From positions 1 to 64,000 of the forward strand of contig WGND01000020.1 in the NCBI GenBank assembly GCA_016124805.1: a stretch of 64,000 bases of DNA. Reading direction: 5' to 3'. How positions within the stretch are numbered: the first letter of the stretch is position 1; the number at the start of each line of letters is the position of its first letter. Both the position numbers and the translations under genes were made by a program. The notes under the pieces are model-generated. The model had not been told where the DNA came from and ran no database searches. It saw only the letters and a program-made list of their open reading frames with translations. The stretch comes from Hyphomicrobiales bacterium. GTDB taxonomy: Bacteria; Pseudomonadota; Alphaproteobacteria; Parvibaculales; Parvibaculaceae. Positions 60,601 through 64,000 of the stretch are shown piece after piece.

Positions 60601-61081
60601 AGAACGTCGCCGTCTTATCGAGGTGCGCGCGCTGGCTGAAATGAAGCAGACGGATTTTGCCCTTGATCTGCTCGCCAGCATGGATGGCCGTGTGGTGGAA
60701 GAGTTGCGCGCCGACATTCTCTGGGATGGCCAGCGCTGGGGCGATTGCGGCATGGCCGTGGAAGAATTGCTGGGCGAAAGCTGGAAGAGCGACAAGCCAC
60801 TTGATGACGCGACGCGCTTTGACGTGATGCGCGGGGCGATTGCCTATTCGCTTGCGGGCGATGAAGCCGGGCTGTCGCGCATGCGGACCAAATTTGGTGA
60901 GGCCATGCGCAAGAGCCAGGATGCCAGTGCCTTTGAAACGGTGAGTGACCCGATTGTGAAGCAGGGCACAGCTTTCCGCGAGATGGCCACCAAGATTGCC
61001 TCGGTCAATACGCTGGACCGCTTCGTCGCCTCGCTGCGCAATGGTGATGTGGTGGCCGCGGCAGAACCTGCGGTCAATTAG
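57629..61081 (+). CDS. Large periplasmic AMIN-like/TPR protein in the flagellar island, function unknown
   Basis: The roughly 1,150-residue protein has a membrane anchor or signal (LLLALGLMLFFAIMPAAEAA). It then has three AMIN-like beta modules recognisable by GRLVFNWPG (about residue 48), TRIVFDWNQPVLYALVQ (about 191) and ADIIFDWETPVGAAVFV (about 370). An acidic Ala-rich linker precedes the third. The C-terminal half (about 600-1,040) is helical with TPR-like units. AMIN domains often bind peptidoglycan or secretins, so a scaffold between wall and motor is plausible. GAAGG 8 bp before GTG 57629 decides the start; TTG 57614 and ATG 57638 are alternatives. It follows the MotE-like gene. Confidence 0.75.
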   Translation: MGKMGAGKSGIWGRGGLLLALGLMLFFAIMPAAEAATKLQASYTEEDGYGRLVFNWPGQMPGYKADLMAGVLVLHFDEPFTLDLDDLMRRMPRYVALARQDADLKTLRVALKAEFTERTQMAEGKLYLDLLPETWKGAPPPLPADVLARMAAAEELKKEAALEAAQAKEAGVVVPVAEVPKLKVRVGRHEGFTRIVFDWNQPVLYALVQKGNQATLTFDRDAKVDLAPLRVDAPPYLDTIKSMNEDGHLAVVLTLKKDVQIADFREDLGIVLDLKPSSPAGPVVQEQTPAQERDDRMAAAKTDADNEAVAEKTSAPANIVPDVHEAEGHGEADTHEVAAAESDATGPAPEAERKPIRDHVVVTSDIASDHADIIFDWETPVGAAVFVRGNALWMVFDEKMPLDTTALAIDFTRQFGTPRIVDLDDGVAMIVTLRELALVSVSEEGDQWRISTGSQLTNTGRPITLTRSWRETGEGLVSFDMRGARKVISVTDPSSRDRLMVATARGPVQSLQTPRGFVEFRALQSMQGLVIQPIADDLLVTAAPDAVLVSRAIGLTLSLDAPRSDMVPGAGQMVATSSPAYIDFEGWKQTPVRGFTEGRKYHMARIAAATMENVGRMRLDYAKFLLAHRMGPEALTVMKAARDSEPGLEYEPLFRSMRGVAAVLSGRYAEAIKDLSVSELMHDSYAAAWRGVARVGMQDYGEAKVDFALAMPVLASVSPDIQAMFRAKAAESAIARKEPALAQSFLSNIPPGAGDARTRAELQLVRAQITEASGHAADAAHLYDVAIAEGYLPVTARARFGKAQLAYANGELTEDEYARELLRLDLAWRGDGLEIAVLRKLADLRLKENDIVGALKVMRTVSRNFPDNDETRLMYGRMSDLFADFFISGKAEKMPAVQALAFFYDLQDLTPIGQKGDQMIRQLAEQLVAVDLLPQAEELLKYQIENRLHGSVAKAQVAARLASIYLLDRQAEKALGILRDTKQDGLPDDLAERRRLIEVRALAEMKQTDFALDLLASMDGRVVEELRADILWDGQRWGDCGMAVEELLGESWKSDKPLDDATRFDVMRGAIAYSLAGDEAGLSRMRTKFGEAMRKSQDASAFETVSDPIVKQGTAFREMATKIASVNTLDRFVASLRNGDVVAAAEPAVN

Positions 61082-61131
61082 AGCTTTTCAACAGACAGTG
61101 ATTTTCAGGCGGCGACAGCTTTGGCTTCTGG

Positions 61132-61887
61132 CTAGAGGCCGAAGCTGTGCACCAGACTGCCTGCAATCAATGACCAGCCATCCACCAGCACGAAGAATAT
61201 GAGCTTGAAGGGGAGCGAGATCACCACGGGCGGCAGCATCATCATGCCCATGGACATCAGCACCGAGGCGACAACCATGTCGATGACGATGAAGGGCAGG
61301 AAGACAAGAAAGCCGATTTCAAAGGCGCGGCGCAATTCGCTGATCATGAAAGCGGGCACCAGCACCTGAAGGCCGATATCGGTGGCTTCTTCGGGTTCGG
61401 GCGCCTTGGCGAGATCGACAAAGAGCTTGAGGTCTTCCTTGCGCACCTGGGTCAGCATGAAGGCCTTGAAAGGCTCGGATGACTTTTCAAAGGCTTCGGC
61501 AAATTCAATCTGCTTGTTCATCAGCGGCTCAATGCCGTTCTGATAGGCCGTGGTGAAGGTTGGTGTCATCACGAAGGCCGTCAGGAACAGTGCCAGGCTG
61601 ACCATCACCGTGTTGGGTGGGGATTGCTGGATGCCGATAGCCGTGCGCAGGAGCGAGAGCACCACGATGATACGCACAAAAGAGGTGACCATGATGAGGA
61701 TGGATGGCGCGAGGCTGAGCACCGTGATGAGGGCAACGATCTGCACCACATTGTCGGTGAGCCCAAAATTATCTGCCAGATCGACCTTGATGGTGTCGGC
61801 AAATGCGGGATCGGCCAGCACCAGCGCGGTCAAGGCGGCAAGGGCGGCCATGGCATAGCGGCTGCTGTTCTTGTGAAGGAGGCTCAT
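61132..61887 (-). CDS. fliP: Flagellar type III export gate protein FliP
   Basis: The 251-residue precursor has a signal peptide (about residues 1-31), then the conserved FliP core: VQIVALITVLSLAPSILIMVTSFVRIIVVLSLLRTAIGIQQSPPNTVMVSLALFLTAFVM, LVPAFMISELRRAFEIGFLVFLPFIVIDMVVASVLMSMGMMMLPPVVISLPFKLIFFVLVDGW. It forms the export gate with FliQ and FliR. fliP sits apart from fliQ, on the opposite strand. Its ATG overlaps the fliO stop as ATGA. Confidence 0.97.
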   Translation of the reverse strand: MSLLHKNSSRYAMAALAALTALVLADPAFADTIKVDLADNFGLTDNVVQIVALITVLSLAPSILIMVTSFVRIIVVLSLLRTAIGIQQSPPNTVMVSLALFLTAFVMTPTFTTAYQNGIEPLMNKQIEFAEAFEKSSEPFKAFMLTQVRKEDLKLFVDLAKAPEPEEATDIGLQVLVPAFMISELRRAFEIGFLVFLPFIVIDMVVASVLMSMGMMMLPPVVISLPFKLIFFVLVDGWSLIAGSLVHSFGL

Positions 61888-62294
61888 GCTTGCTGTTCCG
61901 CATTGAGGGTGTTGGGGCGCTGCATCATGGAGGTGAGGCGCGTGAGCCAAGGTGGCATGACGATCTGCGGGGCAGGCGTCGTGGCACGCGCGGCTGACTG
62001 AATTTCGCTGTCCGGGACGGCTTCGGGTTCAGGCGCATCAATGCCGCTTTCGATGAGCAGATTCTGCTCGCCCATGAGAATGAGATGTTCCTTGCCGTCG
62101 CGACGAATGAGCAGGAGACGGTGTTTGGCGTCGATGGCTTTGACTTCGACAATGGCCAGACGCTTGGGCGCGGATGTGGGGTGCCAGCCGCCATTAGCCA
62201 GACCCAGACGGCGCGCGGCATAGGCGCAAAGGCCGATAAGGCCGATGATGAAGACCAGTGCCGCAATGAAGCGGAAGATTTCCGAAAGTTCCAT
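61884..62294 (-). CDS. fliO: Flagellar biosynthesis protein FliO
   Basis: The 136-residue protein has one N-terminal membrane helix (FRFIAALVFIIGLIGLCAYAARRL) and the short cytoplasmic domain KRLAIVEVKAIDAKHRLLLIRRDGKEHLILMGEQNLLIESGI, characteristic of FliO. It assists assembly of the FliP ring and is translationally coupled to fliP. The ATG at 62294 is chosen because it starts the conserved region; the frame extends to 62366 close to a CtrA-type box. Confidence 0.9.
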   Translation of the reverse strand: MELSEIFRFIAALVFIIGLIGLCAYAARRLGLANGGWHPTSAPKRLAIVEVKAIDAKHRLLLIRRDGKEHLILMGEQNLLIESGIDAPEPEAVPDSEIQSAARATTPAPQIVMPPWLTRLTSMMQRPNTLNAEQQA

Positions 62295-62370
62295 TTGCCC
62301 AGTTCCCCGTGCCCATGAGGGGAAACCCCTCGGGATGTCCCGTACTGGGAAGAATTTGCCCCCCACATGC

Positions 62371-62385
62371 TTAATGACGGGTTAA
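62371..62385. promoter_or_regulatory. CtrA-type box between fliO and flgB
   Basis: TTAA-TGACGGG-TTAA is an exact TTAA-N7-TTAA match, 77 bp before fliO and about 190 bp before flgB, in a 283-bp divergent intergenic region. Confidence 0.6.
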
Positions 62386-62435
62386 GAGCGAGGCAGGCTG
62401 TGCGATTTGCTGGTTACCCAAAGATTGAGGCGCTG

Positions 62436-62448
62436 GGCAAAGTTTGCC
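62436..62448. promoter_or_regulatory. ftr-like palindrome between fliO and flgB
   Basis: GGCAAA-G-TTTGCC is a perfect inverted repeat of the same type as the other flagellar sites. No -24/-12 element was found on either strand within 110 bp. With the nearby CtrA-type box this suggests repression of an early promoter rather than sigma-54 activation. Confidence 0.55.
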
Positions 62449-62577
62449 GCGTTAGGACGATCTTAACCAAGGACGCATGAGGATGGGCCCGTCACCAAGA
62501 AATGCGTGGCTTCGAAAGACCGGATCGCAGACCCCCAGAAAGCGCGGGTAGGCAAGGCCGGTCAGGTGGGCAACGAC

Positions 62578-63003
62578 ATGGCTATCGGTGATCTCCCGAT
62601 CTTCATGATGATGAAGCAGCGCATGCAATGGCTGAGCGAGCGACAGGCTGTGCTTTCGCAGAACGTCGCCAATTCAGATACGCCCGGCTATGAAGCGCGT
62701 GATCTCAAGGAACTTGATTTTGGTGCATTGGTAGCGTCGAGCACGGCGCGGCTGGCACCTGTGGCGACATCGGCTGCACATATCGGCAGTCCCGTGGCGG
62801 GCGGTCTTGGCATGAAGCTGGGACAGGCGCGCGGGGGCGAAGTGATGAAGAAGCCTGACTTTGAAACAACGCCGACAGGCAACTCGGTGGTGCTTGAAGA
62901 CGAGATGATCAAAGTCGCCGAGACACAGATGGATTATCAGACAGTGACCGGACTCTATGCCAAGAGCATGGGGCTTTTCAAAATCGCGCTGGGTCGCGGT
63001 TAG
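62578..63003 (+). CDS. flgB: Flagellar proximal rod protein FlgB
   Basis: The 141-residue protein has MKQRMQWLSERQAVLSQNVANSDTPGYEARDLKELDF (about residues 12-48) and a C-terminal MIKVAETQMDYQTVTGLYAKSMGLFKIALGR, the standard FlgB ends. The ATG at 62578 gives the usual length; the frame extends to 62506. It starts the flgB-flgC-fliE-fliQ operon. Confidence 0.95.
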   Translation: MAIGDLPIFMMMKQRMQWLSERQAVLSQNVANSDTPGYEARDLKELDFGALVASSTARLAPVATSAAHIGSPVAGGLGMKLGQARGGEVMKKPDFETTPTGNSVVLEDEMIKVAETQMDYQTVTGLYAKSMGLFKIALGRG

Positions 63004-63019
63004 TTAAAGGCAGGACATT

Positions 63020-63439
63020 ATGAGCGCACTCGATCTCGTTAAATCAATGATGGTGGCGGCCTCCGGCATGAAGGCGCAGAGCGGCCGCATGCGCGTCATT
63101 GCCGAGAATATCGCCAATTCCGACTCGACCTCGAAAGTGCCGGGCGGCGACCCCTATCGGCGCAAGGTTGTGACCTTTGAAGACAAGCTGAACCGTGAAC
63201 TCGGTGTGCAGACGGTGTCGCTTTCCAAGCCCGTCTACGACACGAGCGACTTCCAGCTGAAATACATGCCCGGCCATCCCGGGGCGGACGCCAATGGCTA
63301 TGTGAAAATGCCGAATGTGAACGCGCTGGTGGAAACCATGGACATGCGCGAAGCACAGCGCAGCTATGAGGCCAATCTCAATCTGATCCAGGCATCGCGC
63401 CGCATGATCAGCCAGACAATTGACATTCTGCGCAAGTAA
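63020..63439 (+). CDS. flgC: Flagellar proximal rod protein FlgC
   Basis: The 139-residue protein has VKSMMVAASGMKAQSGRMRVIAENIANSDSTS and GADANGYVKMPNVNALVETMDMREAQRSYEANLNLIQASRRMISQTIDILRK, as expected for FlgC. It lies 16 bp after flgB. Confidence 0.96.
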   Translation: MSALDLVKSMMVAASGMKAQSGRMRVIAENIANSDSTSKVPGGDPYRRKVVTFEDKLNRELGVQTVSLSKPVYDTSDFQLKYMPGHPGADANGYVKMPNVNALVETMDMREAQRSYEANLNLIQASRRMISQTIDILRK

Positions 63440-63467
63440 GCGCGCGACAGGGTAGGGGCTGACAGCC

Positions 63468-63791
63468 ATGACAACACCAGCATCATTCGCACTTGGCGCC
63501 TATGCCAAAGCAGCCGGCATGGGCGGCGCGCAGGCAGGGGCCGGCGCAGGCGCTGCCAAAACGGCGGCCGGGGGCGGCTTTGGCGACATTCTCGAAAAGG
63601 CCATGGGCGAGGTCGTTGATACCGGCAAGAACAGCGAACGCCAGATGGCGGCTGTGACGGGCACCAAGCAGGGAAATCTGGTGGATGTGGTGACAGCCGT
63701 ATCGGAAGCGGAAATGACGCTGCAGACGGTCGTGACAGTGCGCGACAAGGTGATCTCCGCCTATCAGGAAATCCTGCGGATGCCGATCTAG
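63468..63791 (+). CDS. fliE: Flagellar hook-basal body adaptor FliE
   Basis: The 107-residue protein has a Gly/Ala-rich N terminus and the conserved FliE C-terminal part (GNLVDVVTAVSEAEMTLQTVVTVRDKVISAYQEILRMPI). It links the export gate/MS ring to the rod. It follows flgC by 28 bp. Confidence 0.95.
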   Translation: MTTPASFALGAYAKAAGMGGAQAGAGAGAAKTAAGGGFGDILEKAMGEVVDTGKNSERQMAAVTGTKQGNLVDVVTAVSEAEMTLQTVVTVRDKVISAYQEILRMPI

Positions 63792-63830
63792 GGATCAGGC
63801 CGATTCATCTTTCTTTTAGTGGGCAAGCAA

Positions 63831-64000
63831 ATGACCGGACCTGAAATTCTCGATATCGCGCGTGCCAGTATCTATCTGATGCTGGAAATTTCCGCCCCCA
63901 TGATGATCGTGGCGCTGGTTGTCGGCATTGCCATTGCGCTTCTGCAGGCATTGACGCAGGTGCAGGAAATGACACTGGTTTTCGTGCCGAAAATCATTGC
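63831..64000 (+). CDS. fliQ: Flagellar export gate protein FliQ (3' partial)
   Basis: The first 56 codons are present (MTGPEILDIARASIYLML...), including the first helix VALVVGIAIALLQALTQVQEMTLVFVPKII, which is diagnostic for FliQ (about 88 residues when complete). The gene is cut by the right edge. fliR would be expected next. Confidence 0.95.
   Translation, partial: MTGPEILDIARASIYLMLEISAPMMIVALVVGIAIALLQALTQVQEMTLVFVPKII

Overview
The window is chromosomal DNA of high G+C from an alphaproteobacterium. The lineage call rests on the motility genes: flaF, flbT, fliX, a cheL-type rod-binding gene, flagellins without a visible FliA-type promoter, and DUF6468 and MotE-like genes next to fliM. 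TTAA-N7-TTAA boxes of the CtrA type and sigma-54 promoters in flagellar intergenic regions fit the same lineage. The sequence does not fix genus or family. No tRNA, rRNA, CRISPR array, insertion sequence, integrase or phage gene was seen.

Region 1 (1-18,100) is a mosaic of short metabolic and envelope operons: a histidine phosphatase (cut by the left edge), a degenerate CheZ-like protein, a FAH-family hydrolase with a methyltransferase, and a tightly overlapped minus-strand operon (GT4 glycosyltransferase, methyltransferase, six-hairpin glycosidase-fold protein). These are followed by small membrane proteins, an AttH/CrtC-like + APH-like kinase + DUF6285 cluster, two MFS transporters, a TauD-type dioxygenase, a quinone-oxidoreductase-like MDR enzyme, a dipeptide epimerase and a CHASE2 protein whose cyclase domain looks catalytically dead.

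Region 2 (18,100-37,000) holds a class I cytochrome c, a four-gene Mla/MCE lipid-transport operon, a large coiled-coil membrane protein (possibly TipN-like) divergent from an Hpt protein, an L-2-hydroxyglutarate-type oxidase, a formylglycine sulfatase, two [2Fe-2S] ferredoxins (one paired with a ferredoxin-NADP reductase), a TetR/GST divergent pair, an HD protein, a chorismate mutase, two tandem paralogous lipoproteins and a CoxE/MoxR pair. A 62-bp palindromic element occurs twice in opposite orientation, each copy just beyond the 3' end of a minus-strand gene.

Region 3 (37,000-64,000) is a continuous flagellar island. In map order it carries flgE-flgK-flgL (+); flbT-flaF, two flagellins, a TPR/GT-B protein resembling flagellin glycosyltransferases, an FlgN-like chaperone, cheL and flgI (-); fliX and dksA (+); flgH, flgA, flgG and flgF (-); fliL, fliM, DUF6468, a MotE-like gene and a 1,150-residue AMIN-like/TPR protein (+); fliP and fliO (-); and flgB, flgC, fliE and fliQ (+, cut by the right edge).

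The most striking signal is regulatory. Four flagellar transcription units (flgE, the distal flagellin, flgI, flgF) have good sigma-54 -24/-12 elements. Each has one or two copies of a palindromic CGGCAA-N-TGCC element 56-108 bp upstream, where an enhancer-binding activator would sit. The same element, without a convincing sigma-54 promoter for the early gene, lies beside CtrA-type boxes at fliX and at flgB/fliO. This reads as a two-tier Caulobacter-like hierarchy: CtrA drives early genes, and an FlbD-like factor activates late genes and may repress early ones. The distal flagellin also has a leader of about 200 nt with a strong hairpin, a plausible target for FlbT.
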